Origin: Synaphobranchus kaupii | Taxonomy: Eukaryota > Chordata > Actinopteri > Anguilliformes > Synaphobranchidae | Direction: 5' to 3' | Length of the DNA stretch: 64,000 nucleotides | Assembly (NCBI GenBank): GCA_029718625.1 | Contig: CM056391.1 | Coordinates: 25,956,281 to 26,020,280, forward strand | Shown: positions 10,740 through 20,939 of the stretch, piece after piece | Layout: each line of letters opens with the position of its first letter | Position numbering within the stretch: the stretch's first letter is position 1 | The notes under the pieces: model-generated | What the model was told of the DNA's origin: nothing | The model's input: only the letters and a program-made list of their open reading frames with translations | Database searches by the model: none | Made by a program: the position numbers and the translations under genes

Positions 10740-11160
10740 TTACTCTTTTGCTACCCTGTAGGCAACTAAGTATACATTAAGCATTAATAAATGATCCACA
10801 AAAATGCATTTAAAATGCATTTAAATGCACTAAATGGCAAGTCTGCAATGAAATTTATTAGTGATTAGTGTAAAAGAAAATGTCAGAAATATATTGTTTT
10901 CTTATTCATGATTCTTATAAATTTTTAAAAATAGTTTTTACTGCATAAAACCCAGTGTAATGCCTGAATATTACACCAATAAAAAATGCTTACCCTCAAA
11001 TTGCCTCACAGCTTGCCACTGTTTATACTTTATGCAACAATGGGGAACCAAAAGGATAAAAAATAATAATGTTCCCTCTTTCCTAATACTATTTTAATTC
11101 CCCCTACTCATGTACAATATTTGGTATTGCAGTGCATTTCCAGGGTGAAATTAAACATTC
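10740..11160. other. AT-rich non-coding stretch
   Basis: I see no gene and no recognisable repeat between the broken Gypsy element and about 11160. It is AT-rich with short homopolymers only. Confidence 0.5.
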
Positions 11161-11199
11161 TAAAAACCTGAGCTCTCTTCAATCCAAAACATCAAAGCT

Positions 11200-12110
11200 T
11201 TCTTTATTCTTTCTTTATTATTATTGTACTTCATTCATGGCCACACAGTAGCACAAGCCAGTCAATACTGCACGGTGAGAGAAAAACATCAAATTCCTTG
11301 AAAATGATCTTAAATGGCCTTCTGAAATGATCTAACTGTATTATTGTGCCATTAGTGAAACGCACTTTAAAGGTCTGAATGAAGCTGAGACTGATTTGCG
11401 GCAAATTAAGCAGCCCCATTTCATTCTCTAACAGGCCCGTCTCCCCTCATGCATCACAATCCACACTTATTTTGTACATTTCCTTCACAAAGCTGTATTG
11501 TGCTCTATTCCACACTACCACATGGCGCTGCCCTGAACATGCAGACCATTAGATCATTGTTAGATCACAACCTTATAATGGCTCACAATGCAGACAAAGT
11601 ATTTACCATCACAGCATGGCAATGATACTGATGACAATATTTGAATGAAGTACACGCAAGCTGTTCCTTGTGTCTGCTTCCAGTGTAAATGTGTTACACC
11701 ACGGGGGAGACAAATTATTGAAAGAGGTGATGTCATCCAATGTAATCACTGTGACAGCTCACACAGGAGTGCTGTCATTTGCTGCCGTTATGCAAAGTCA
11801 GGCGGACAGAAAATGCATCGGCCCTTCCTATAGACAGCACGCAAAACAGAGCAATTAATTTGCTTGCGCTGTTATAGGACATGTATGATGGTGTCCTCTG
11901 GAAGGAGGGTGTGTGGAGAAAATGAGGTATGAGGTTATTAGTGTGAAGGCATTAATCTTCCTGTGAAATCAGGCTAAAATCTATCACCTTGAGTTGTGGA
12001 CACAATCTTGCCCAAATTAATTTATGAATAATGTACACTTTAATGATTATGCTGACAACTGGCTTTCCTGTGAATATCCCCATGGTCTCTTGGTTGCGTT
12101 ATGATATGCT
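11200..12110. promoter_or_regulatory. Candidate conserved non-coding block
   Basis: About 900 bp without repeat signatures or credible coding. It holds balanced composition and homeodomain-like cores such as GAGCAATTAATTTGCTTG (about 11850) and AAATTAATTTATGAATAATG (about 12015), a texture seen in vertebrate developmental enhancers. Two overlapping short frames at 11645-11858 resemble no family I know. This is inference from composition only; conservation cannot be tested here. Confidence 0.25.
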
Positions 12111-12647
12111 CCATTGCTGGTGCATAAGTTACCTTATACCAGGGTTGGGCAAGGAGGGCAGGATTATCTCTTTCTAGATTCCTTGCTATCTTCAGTTTAT
12201 AGGGCCCTATTCAGACTTGCCAGATTTACGCACCTGCTTAAACAGTAAGCACACGCGTTTTCTAAGCAGGTATTCAGACTAATCTTGCTCACGTGGTTAT
12301 CTTTTGTATAATTAGGCATTTCCATGCAAGCATTGAACAAAAAATACATTTCCTCAGGTTAAGCACATGCCAATGGGGAACAAATGTAATGGTATTGGAA
12401 TTCCACTTACACTGCATTTATAGGATGTCTAAACACAGATTAGACAAATCATGAAAAACTATTAAATTTAAGCCCTTGTAAAATCCAAGTGGACATTGCA
12501 CATTGCAGTACAATATTATCATACAGCAAGTCATCAAAGGTATTTGAATTCGCTGAAAGGTATTTGAAAAGAATGAAAGACTTTGCAATAAAATAACGGC
12601 AAATAAAACTTCCTGTGCATAAGTGAGTCTTTATTTTCATTATATTA

Positions 12648-13537
12648 TATTTAGCTCCGTGTTTTAACCATAGGCTATCAAAAAAAACCTTATGCACAGC
12701 GAACCTGCTGTAGCCTAGGCTATTTGAAAAACAATAAAAGCAATATTCACTGGACAAGGTTTTGAACTTTTTTCAGTCACAAACCATTCTATTTACTTAC
12801 AGGCTGTATTCCCAGATAAACAGAGCTGTATTGTAATGACATCTGAAGCGCATTTTCAAAACTCAAATGTCCGTCTCAGTGCGCGAGTTTTCCATTGAAT
12901 GACAATTCACGCATTAGGTGTAAATGACAATTCGCACATTAGGCTTGATATAGGTGTTATCAGTTCCTTTTTAATGGATAGCCATTGTCCCGTACCATCG
13001 CACATCGCCTGGATGTTGATGGAGTGGGCTGAGAGCAATGTAATGTGGCATCGTTTCCCTTCGCTGAGGGAAAGTTATGTGGACCTATGGAACCTTTTAT
13101 TATTATGCATTTTTGATATAGCCTACACAATAATAATATTTCACATTGTGATCTAGATATTTTAGTCATACTTGTGCATGCCCCTGTGTGTAACAGACAG
13201 GAGGGTACGCGCGTTGTGCACACGCCTATGTAGATGCACTTATATGCGCCGTTAAAATAACATGTAAACAACTGCGACATGACTTTAGACCAGGTTTGTG
13301 GTGGTTCTAGCGCAAGCGCTTTCTGCTGGCTCAAGATAGCAATACGCCAAAAAGAATCCTGGCCACTCCTCATCTTAAGACCAACATGCCCAGTTCACTT
13401 GTAATGGGCGCAAGAATACATGCTAGTTAAACGACGTGAACAAAAGGTGTTATTATGAACCATGCGCCGGGTGTAAGATAGCAAAGACACTTGCGTTTGG
13501 GTTAGCGCCGCTTAGCGCTGGGTGTAAGATAGGGCCC
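12648..13537 (-). mobile_element. GGGCCC-end DNA element, copy 2 (truncated)
   Basis: The right end GCGCTGGGTGTAAGATAGGGCCC at 13537 matches copy 1. Interior text from about 12655 (AACCATAGGCTATC, TATGCACAGCGAACC, TTGAACTTT) runs parallel to 6120-6974. The left half seen in copy 1 (5094-6110) is missing, so the copy is truncated or internally deleted. Confidence 0.8.
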
Positions 13538-13601
13538 AATGTGTCTTGCTCAAATACTATAGTAGATATGTCTGTAAGAAATGTATTAATAATAATAATA
13601 A

Positions 13602-14488
13602 TACACTGCCTGGCCAAAAAAAGGCGCGCACTCTAATATTTCGTTGGACGGCCTTTATCTTTGATTACGGCGCGCATTCGTCATGGCATTGTTTTCGACA
13701 ACCTTATGCAACCTCACAACATTTATTCCGTCCAGAGTTGCATACATTTTTGGCCAAGATCTTGTATTGACGACGGGAGTCAAACCACTCCGTAAAGTCT
13801 TCTTCAGCACATCTCAAAAACGTTTTTTTTTTCATTAATGTCTGTCTTTGGGGGGGGGAGTGAGGTAACTCTGTAGTTGTGACCCTATTGTGTTATTTTT
13901 AAAATTTATTCTTTTGTAATATTTTAGGTTTTGAAATAGCCAAAAAGTATTGAGCTCTAAGAAGGGAAAAGAGAGAGAAGGGAGAGAAGGAGAGGGAAAG
14001 GGAAAAAAAGAAAAAATTATAATACAAAAGACAAAGAGAAACAGTATAAATTGGAGTGAAGAAAAAATAAAAATAAAAACCGATGTGGGGGGGAGGGGAA
14101 GTGGTGGTTAGGCTTAATAAAAAAATAAAATAAAATAATAATAATAATAATAAAAAATTAAAATTAAAATAAAAAAAGACTTTCAGTGGGGGTAAGACTC
14201 TGGTGGCCAATTCATGTGTGAAAATGATTCCTCATACTCCCTGAACCACTCTTTCACAATTTGAGCCCGATGAATCTTGGCATTGTCGCCTGGGAATATG
14301 CCCATTGATGGGATAACCTGGTCATTCAGGTACTCAGCTGATTTCATTTTATTGCTGCATAACATTGCTGAGCCTAGACCTGACCAAATGAAGCAACCCC
14401 AGATCATAACACTGCCTCCAGAGGCTTGTACAGTGGGCACTATGCATGATGGGTGCAATGCAGACTTTTTTTTTGGCCAGGCAGTGTA
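13602..14488 (-). mobile_element. Tc1-like element (TACACTGCCTGGCCAAAA ends), copy B1
   Basis: Both ends carry CACTGCCTGGCCAAAAAAA in inverted orientation with flanking TA, the Tc1/mariner target. The total is 887 bp, much shorter than the usual 1.2-1.6 kb. Transposase remnants run on the minus strand (14183-14491, and an out-of-frame C-terminal piece near 13640-13810), separated by a low-complexity insert at about 13815-14178. The same family is at 50119-50659. Confidence 0.85.
13815..14178. repeat. Low-complexity insert in Tc1 copy B1
   Basis: This stretch interrupts the transposase. It contains GGGGGGGGG near 13850, a long purine-rich run (about 13960-14010, GAAGGGAGAGAAGGAGAGGG), AAAATAAAATAAAAT blocks and a (TAA)n tract near 14135. 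Sharp strand asymmetry makes it a slippage-prone or triplex-prone segment. Its origin was not recognised. Confidence 0.6.
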
Positions 14489-14491
14489 CAA
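14183..14491 (-). pseudogene. Tc1-like transposase, catalytic-domain fragment
   Basis: The minus-strand frame of 102 residues reads [17 protein letters not shown], then [20 protein letters not shown], then [15 protein letters not shown]. This is the central DDE region of Tc1 transposases; the aspartate in GDNAKIHRA corresponds to the second catalytic D. The glutamate block (usually DLNPIE) is displaced by the inserted low-complexity DNA, and the N-terminal DNA-binding domain and first D are absent. The remaining C-terminus is seen out of frame at 13640-13810 (TEWFDSRRQYKILA). Non-functional. Confidence 0.8.
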
Positions 14492-14689
14492 ACAATTAGC
14501 CTACATATTCTAAATAAAAATAAGTAATTAGTGACATACTATCAGAGGACACTGGAAATGTTCTGCAGGACACCCAGAACAATGGGACCCAAACTACATT
14601 TTGTATAAAAGGAATTAGTGAGGTTTTACAGAATGCATATAGTGGTATTTAGGATTTAACCTGTAAATAGTATAGTTTGTGTTTAATAA

Positions 14690-15130
14690 AACTCATTAAC
14701 AACACTGGCATGTAGTTTGTCTTGTATAGGTGAATTCACCAAATGCATTTAGCTTCTCAGATTTTATCATATGACTTCAGTGGAGAGATTTGAATGACAT
14801 GGTAACATCTCGATAATTAGATTATACTGAATGAATTGATAACCTTATTAAATTCCTTATCGTCAGGCTGTCTGCAATATAGGTGGATCTTTCTGCATTA
14901 TTAGCTGTTCTCAAAGGCTGATGTAGGAAGACTTGCACTTGCAGTAATGAATTAATATGCATGATTAAATGTGAGGTTTGTTAAACGCCGCTGACCTTAT
15001 AATTACATCAGCTTCTCATTCATTCACTACTTGATGATTAACAGAGTGATGACAACTATGTCAGCAAACTGTTCTGAAATTTTATCGGCCAGACCACTAT
15101 ACTGAATTTTAGACACATCACATGGAATTA
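14690..15130. promoter_or_regulatory. Candidate conserved non-coding block
   Basis: The unique sequence contains dense homeodomain/POU-like cores: CTCGATAATTAGATTATACT, GTAATGAATTAATATGCATG and CTTATAATTACATCAGC. No repeat family and no reading frame of interest are present. The texture suggests an enhancer of a developmental gene outside the window, but this is inference only. Confidence 0.28.
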
Positions 15131-16560
15131 TTTGCAAACCAGGATGCAAAAAGTTTCATTCATATATAATGGATTCTTTAATTATGCGACTGCCCTAGTT
15201 TTAATACTCCTGGGACTGTGTCCATGTATGTATTGAATATTTATAAGAATCTAGGCTATACAGAGAGGAAAAACATAGCGGCTCTGCTGTCCTGACAGCT
15301 CCAAGTACAAATAAATCTGTTTTTACAATAAACAAAACCTTGAAAAGAACCAATGTGACATCCTTTTGTTTGAGCCCAAATATTTAAAAACCAATCAGGG
15401 TAATCTTTAGTTCAACGTGAGAATTAAGTCTATTTTCTCTTCAAATCATCACTAATTCATGTACCTCCCTGCGGCCATGGGGCCTAAGTGTCGAAGAATA
15501 GCCGCTCTCAGCCACTTAATAATAAAAACTAGTCACACAGAAAACAGAACCAGCTACACTAAACGGCTATGCTGTTTAATTATTTGTTTACCAAAGCAGC
15601 GCTGGATGAGCAAATAGTGGAACAGCAGTTTAGACAAAATGAATCCTAGCTGACATACTCCCTTGATGCCCTTACAACAATTACAAGGGAAACACAGCGC
15701 TTTAAACTGAACGAAGGCTCACCGAAGAGAGACGAGGCTGGGGAGTGAACAAACTGGTAAAAATACAAGCCAAGGTGGAGTGGAGGGGGGCTTGCAGGAA
15801 TGTCGCATTTGCTAGGTCAACTGAATTTGCATGTGCTGGGGGGACTGAAGAGCCCTCTGGTATAATTCTAAAGAGAGAGCATATGGAATCAAAATCAGCA
15901 CTGATGGCGCACTCCCAGTCTCTTACATCCCTTCCATGTTACATGTTCCATTTAGAAACCGTCCTCTCCACGGTGTTGAGTGCGTGCAGTGCACTATCCA
16001 GGAATGATCAGATATGCTGTAGGTGGTACAATGAATGGAGTGTGTTAACTGCCTTCTCGCAGTGTTCCTCGGGTGGTGTTCTCATGAGCTTCTTGATGAA
16101 TGTCGAGCACACCACATCCACATCAAAGAGGGGCACACTACTAAAAAAACTATAGGTGGGGGAGACCATGTACAGATTCCGTGTGGGGTTGGGGGGTTCG
16201 ATTCCCCACCACGGAACTTTCTTTGCTGTGATCCCACATCGCTGATTTCTCAGCTCTAAACTAAGAATAGCACAAAAGCCTAATGCCCTCAGCCTCATGC
16301 CCTACATAAGAGAAGCTCATAAAAACATGTAGCGGAGTCATACTCTGCTACGCAGCAGGAGCCTGTTTTTATCTCCCTGGTTATGCTTTCAAAGGAACTA
16401 ACTTGTTTATTCAACATACATAGTTTCAGATATCTTCCACAACATATTACATGATATGTTACATGACATAACTTGTATTTCCCTGCTGTGCGTACGAGAG
16501 GTGCGGAATACAAAAAAATGCATTGCAGCTTCCCCAAAGGAAAGGAAATGTTAATAAACA
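15131..16560. other. Non-coding stretch, no gene recognised
   Basis: Contains frames of up to 136 aa (15745-16155) that match nothing I know and show no codon-like pattern. Around 16195-16212, GGGGTTCGATTCCCCACC resembles a tRNA T-arm/B-box, but there is no tRNA cloverleaf around it. Near 16330, TAGCGGAGTCATACTCTGCTA is a short imperfect palindrome. Confidence 0.4.
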
Positions 16561-16562
16561 TG

Positions 16563-16851
16563 AGAAGAATATTCCTTACCTGGACAACTTTGCTAGGACT
16601 AACCCGAAATAAGGAGGGCTGGAGCACAGAGCTCAGAGCAAAAATGCCTTTATAGGACTGACGTATCAACGTCTACGACATCAGAGTCAAATGATTACAT
16701 GCACATGATTTTCTTTTGACTCTGAAGAAGACGTCGTGGACATTTTAACGTCAGTCCTATAAAGGCATTGTTGCTCTGAGCTCTGTGTGCTCCAGCTCTC
16801 CTTATTTTGGGTTAGTCCTAGTGAAGTGGTCCGGGTAAGGAATATTCTTCT
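16563..16851. repeat. Long fold-back (inverted repeat, about 130-bp arms)
   Basis: The arm 16563-16690 (starting AGAAGAATATTCCTTACC) is the reverse complement of 16714-16851 (ending GGTAAGGAATATTCTTCT) with about 90% identity by eye, separated by a loop of about 25 bp (TGATTACATGCACATGAT). Both arms contain TGCCTTTATAGGACTGACGT. No flanking transposon ends are evident. Confidence 0.85.
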
Positions 16852-16924
16852 AGTTCGCTGCTCCTGTTTGTTGAGCACCTATAGTCCTCTTTTATAGCCG
16901 GCCTGTAGCGTGTTTGGGATTACC

Positions 16925-17517
16925 TGTTACATCCGCCGTTTCCCCTCAGTCCACCTCCCTTTCGTTTCTTTTTTGTACTCCCATTCCTTGTGTTTCCTGT
17001 CATGTTTTTCAGTTTACCCTGTTCGTCTCACGTTCTGTGTTTTCGTTTGCAGGCTGGGCGTGGCTCCCCGTCAGTTCCTGGTTTCTCCCTTTGATTTGCC
17101 CCAGCCTATCGCTTCCCCTGCTCACTCGCATTCCTCACTCCTTTTAGTTAATCACTTAGTTCCCACACCTGTTTTTCCACACTACTTAGTTTCTGCTCAC
17201 TCATTCCCTGTCGCCAGATCGTCTTCTCGGTTTCATTTGAGATTACCCCGGCCTTTTACCTGTTTTTATCCTGCCTGTCTTCATTTACCTGTCTGTCTGT
17301 TTTTTTATTCAGCCCATCCAGCCTGCCCCAGCCAGCCCTGACCAGTCACCTGCCCCGCTTTATTTTGCCCAGCCCTGTTTCCAGCCTTCCCTATTATTTG
17401 CCCGGTTCCTGCCTGCCTACTTGCTTGTCTCAATAAATATCTCCCGAGTGGAGTTTTGAACCGAATCTCTGTTTCTGAGTCCTGCGTTTGGGTCCAATCC
17501 TGCACACCGCCATAACA
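16925..17517 (+). mobile_element. Solo LTR with 5-bp target duplication
   Basis: Starts TGTTACATCCGCCG and ends CCGCCATAACA, flanked on both sides by TTACC (16920-16924 and 17518-17522). It contains a polyadenylation signal in CTCAATAAATATCTCC (about 17440) followed by a GCGTTTGGGTCCAATCC end typical of fish Gypsy LTRs. No internal region is present, so it is a recombination-derived solo LTR. The 5-bp duplication fits Ty3/Gypsy. Confidence 0.85.
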
Positions 17518-17522
17518 TTACC

Positions 17523-18370
17523 CTTCGTACAATGTTAATAAACACGGTTTGAAATATTTTGTTGGAAAATTATCCACTGAAAAAAAGGGTTTTCCTTCTG
17601 ATTCATTCAGGTCTTTCAGGGATGCCGTGTGCCATTCCTGGATTGAGTCTTTCCATGAGCGTTCGCAGGCAGGAACAGATGCAATTCCCCCAAATACTTA
17701 AGTGTAATCCTTTTTGGGGATTTTCAAAATCCTTTCCGTGATGAAAATACGTGCCTGGTCTGAGATCATTCCTTTTCCACTGTGGAGTAAAGATGTAGGA
17801 GTTAATGAAGGAGGAAGATAAGTAAACCTTTGCCAATCTGGAAATGTTTATTGCGTGTGTGAGGATGATGAGGTGCTGCAGAAAGCTTTGATCAGGGCCA
17901 CCAAAAAGCATAGTTTGCAACTCACCAACTGGTGTTTCACTGAAAAAGTATTGCTTATGCAGGAACATAAAATTCAGCACAGAGTTTTCATATGTGTGGT
18001 TGTTTATGAGTATTTTATCATTAGAATCTGTACATTATATAACTACATTTATAGCTCTATATTTTGATGGGTCCAAAATATCAAGAATCTGAATTATTTT
18101 CCCTGTAAAACTTTATTTCCTTTCTATTGTATAATTAACTTGGAATTATTCTATTATTATTAAGAGTAGTTAGATTATTAGAGTAGTATACCGTTTGTTC
18201 ATCAGTTCTTCTTAAACAGCCTGCAGCATGAGCCTGAGCAAACAGACACAAAGGAGGGAATAGACCAAGAGACCTTAAACTCAATCTGTTAACATGGCTA
18301 CCATTTAGCTAATATAGAAAATATCATTAGCAATGCATAAGGAGCTCAGAATTATATCAGCAAGTTAGCA
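17523..18370. other. Unique non-coding stretch
   Basis: No family recognised. Overlapping antisense frames at 17603-17980 (125 aa) and 17855-18067 are not convincing coding. The block 17600-17960 has balanced composition and could be conserved non-coding DNA or a degraded exon; I cannot decide. Confidence 0.35.
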
Positions 18371-18377
18371 TTATAGT

Positions 18378-19113
18378 GGTTCTCAATCTCGGTCCTGGGG
18401 ACCTCTGTGTATGCTGCTTTTTTCTGCAGCCAGTCTCTTACTTTATTAAAGTTATGAACACGTGTTTAAGTTTAATCATTTTAAAACTTATTAACATAAT
18501 GCAGGTTTGGCTCATTATAATTTGCTTCGTCTTTGAATTCTTCATTATCTACCAAATGGTTAGTTTCAGTGGCCACGTCCACACTTTCACCAATTAGGAG
18601 CCTACTAATTAATACATTTTTTTCCCCCTCTTTATGTAATCGTTTTTAATATAGCACAATAACTACAATGTGAATATGGGACTTTTGTTCTTCGTGGCAT
18701 GCATTGCTATTTCTGACTCAATGTGGTTTAAGAGCTCTTACAAAACTGGATAGTTTGCCGCAAATTTGCAGCTAATATGTCGCGCATTTGCCGCAAACTA
18801 AATTGTTTTCCACAAAATGTTTGTCAGTAGTGGTGAACTAAAAACTTTGCCAGAAGTGAATGGCAGTTCCCACAAAGCTAATTTGCATGTGAAAATATGA
18901 GCTTGCCGCAAACCTGTGGCAACAATGCCAAAGGTTTGCCACAAATTTGCTGGAAGGCCTATATTTTTGAAAGGGAGGGTAAATAATCCCTGAAAACATG
19001 AAAAGTCTAATTAAGAAAAATTAACAGCTTGTTAAAATCCTTGAATTGCAATTGTAGTTGTAATGAAAACCAGCATACAAAGGGATCCCCATGACAAGTT
19101 TGAGAACCAGTGG
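18378..19113. repeat. MITE with GTGGTTCTCAA-type inverted ends
   Basis: The left end GTGGTTCTCAATCTCGGTCC and the right end ACAAGTTTGAGAACCAGTGG are inverted copies. The arms continue with TTAAAATCCTTGAATTGCAA-type text on the right and related sequence on the left. About 735 bp, non-coding. Ends resemble hAT-type MITEs; the flanks (CATTATA/CATATTA) do not form a clean 8-bp duplication. Confidence 0.6.
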
Positions 19114-19379
19114 CATATTACCATGCTAGCACTACTAATACACAGATTTTTCTTCATATTAAGAATCATGTCCGTGGACCGCTCCAGTCCTAAGCCTCCC
19201 CTGGTTCAAGCTCACACCTTGAAGCTGGAGCCCAAGATTAATCACCCCGCCCCTCTGAATAGCATATTATGTACAGTATCTCTTCATTTGCTCTTTCTAC
19301 TTTACCAGCTAGTTCAATACCTCAGACTATAACCTGCTCAACCCATTTGCTGTGATAGATCCCTTATTATATATCTGTT

Positions 19380-19660
19380 ACCATCCATTCCACCTTTACT
19401 TTACACTGGGCGGGCCAGCCAGTGGAGGATGGGCTCCCCCTCTATAGCCATGTTCCTTCCGAGATTTCCTCCCATTGGGGAGTTTTTTTTGCCACCATTT
19501 GAGTGTTTTTCTTCCCACTGGGGAGTTTTTACTTCACTGGCTTTTTATGGGTTCAGGCTTGGTTTTTGCCCAATTTTCCTTCTGTTTCAATTCAAAGGGC
19601 CTTTATGACAGTTCTCTGTAAAAAGCGCTTCTCTGTAAAAAGCGTTATTGGGCTATATTG
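19380..19660 (+). repeat. LINE (L2-like) 3' UTR tail
   Basis: CCTCCCATTGGGGAGTTTTT and AAAGCGCTTCTCTGTAAAAA followed by an A-rich tract (19668-19680) are typical of the 3' UTR of L2-type fish LINEs. It is a 5'-truncated insertion with no ORF. Confidence 0.65.
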
Positions 19661-19663
19661 CAA

Positions 19664-19785
19664 ATAGGTAAAAAAAAATTTTAAGAACAATTGACAGCTT
19701 AAAAATTCTGGGATTGCAATTGTGGTTGGAACGAAAACCAGCATACACAGTGGTCCCCGAAGACCGAGTTTGGGAACCACTGTTT
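19664..19785. repeat. Second arm of the GTGGTTCTCAA-type MITE family
   Basis: TTGCAATTGTGGTTGGAACG, AAAACCAGCATACACAGTGG and GAGTTTGGGAACCACTG closely match the right arm of the element at 18378-19113 (around 19040-19113). It is a lone terminal fragment. Confidence 0.6.
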
Positions 19786-19914
19786 TAAAGCACTTAATTA
19801 ATGGCAATTTAACTCTGAGGGACAAAAATCTATTATTTAGAAAAATACTATTCGTAGAATGCATCCAAACACAGGTGATGCAGGACCTTTCATTTTCTGC
19901 ACTGTGGAAGTAAA

Positions 19915-20240
19915 TTATTCATGATTTTGACGTCCAGGCTGGATGCAACCATCAGCTGGCTGAATGAGATGTATCAACAGTTTCCCTTCTTAATTTCCTT
20001 TTATTCATGGCTGATGTCTGCTTTCTCAATCTCATCGCTTATGCTGTGGGAACAATTAAAGGAGATCCCGAGTGGACGCCATTCTACCAGGCTTTACGGC
20101 TCTGGCTCCATGACCTCTGTACCTTGGCACAAGCATGGGACTGTGATGTCCCCGTTGGCTTCATTAATTTGGAATTGACTGTCTCTAACTCCATTGTTGC
20201 GGGGGCGAGTGAGGCACTCTGCATCATGTAGAGGGTGAGG
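19915..20240. promoter_or_regulatory. Candidate conserved non-coding block
   Basis: About 320 bp of unique sequence (TTCATGATTTTGACGTCCAG, GGAACAATTAAAGGAGATCC) with no repeat signature. It is open in two overlapping frames (85 and 74 aa) that resemble no protein family, so I prefer conserved non-coding DNA over a coding exon. Low certainty. Confidence 0.25.
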
Positions 20241-20448
20241 GGAAAGGAAATCTGAATCAGAATCATGTGAAGGAGAACCCCAGTGGAGGGGTGACCACTT
20301 TTACATGCACATCAATATTCCAATCTTATTTGATAAACTCAATCATTCCGGTTATGATACAGCCCTTGTAAATACCTTATACTGAAAAGCAAAACCCGGT
20401 TAGGCCCTTATTCTGAATATGCAAAATCCAAATAACATTGGTTGCACA

Positions 20449-20506
20449 TGACACAAATGAAAAGCATGTAAACACCTGACACAAATGAAAAGCATGTAAA
20501 CACCTT
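20449..20506. repeat. 29-bp tandem duplication
   Basis: TGACACAAATGAAAAGCATG with its following ..TAAACACC is present twice in direct succession (about 20449 and 20478). It lies in MITE-like sequence (TACATGCACATCAATATTCC, about 20303). Confidence 0.8.
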
Positions 20507-20939
20507 AGAGGGTGGTAGGGCTGGGCTATATGGCAAAAAAATAATATCTCAAAATTTTTAATCCTTTTTACAATACACAATACATAATAATCTTGATATT
20601 AATAACGCTTTCCTACGAAATTGCTTTATAGAGTGATTTTCAATCAGAATCATATACATAATGTAAGCAGCCTTTATATTATGCAACTATATGTGCACAG
20701 CTTGTGCACAACTTATTTTAGGAGCTGCCTCAATAAGAAGAAAGGTGCCTGGATAAACTCATGCTTGCGCTGAACAATGTTCCAAATGGCTACATTGTTT
20801 CAATGACAAGTGTGTGCAATACGATTAAAAATAAAAATGAGTACAAATACTAATACAACCTGCTAACAGGTGAATGAAAATAAATTGTTGCACTCTTTCT
20901 CAATTTACATGGCACAAAAAGGCAACAAAAATTATTTTA

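Noticed and set aside
13899..14210. 103-aa frame rich in F, L and S
   Set aside because: Antisense of a purine-rich low-complexity insert; no biological reading.
15745..16155. 136-aa frame
   Set aside because: No recognisable domain, overlaps an antisense frame, and no splice or promoter context. Chance frame.
16120..16225. tRNA-like T-arm (GGGGTTCGATTCCCC)
   Set aside because: Only a B-box-like loop is present. No acceptor stem, anticodon arm or A-box at proper spacing could be drawn, so it is not called a tRNA gene; a SINE scrap is possible.
16910..17341. 143-aa plus-strand frame rich in F, L, S and P
   Set aside because: Lies inside a solo LTR with exact target duplication; open by pyrimidine-rich composition.
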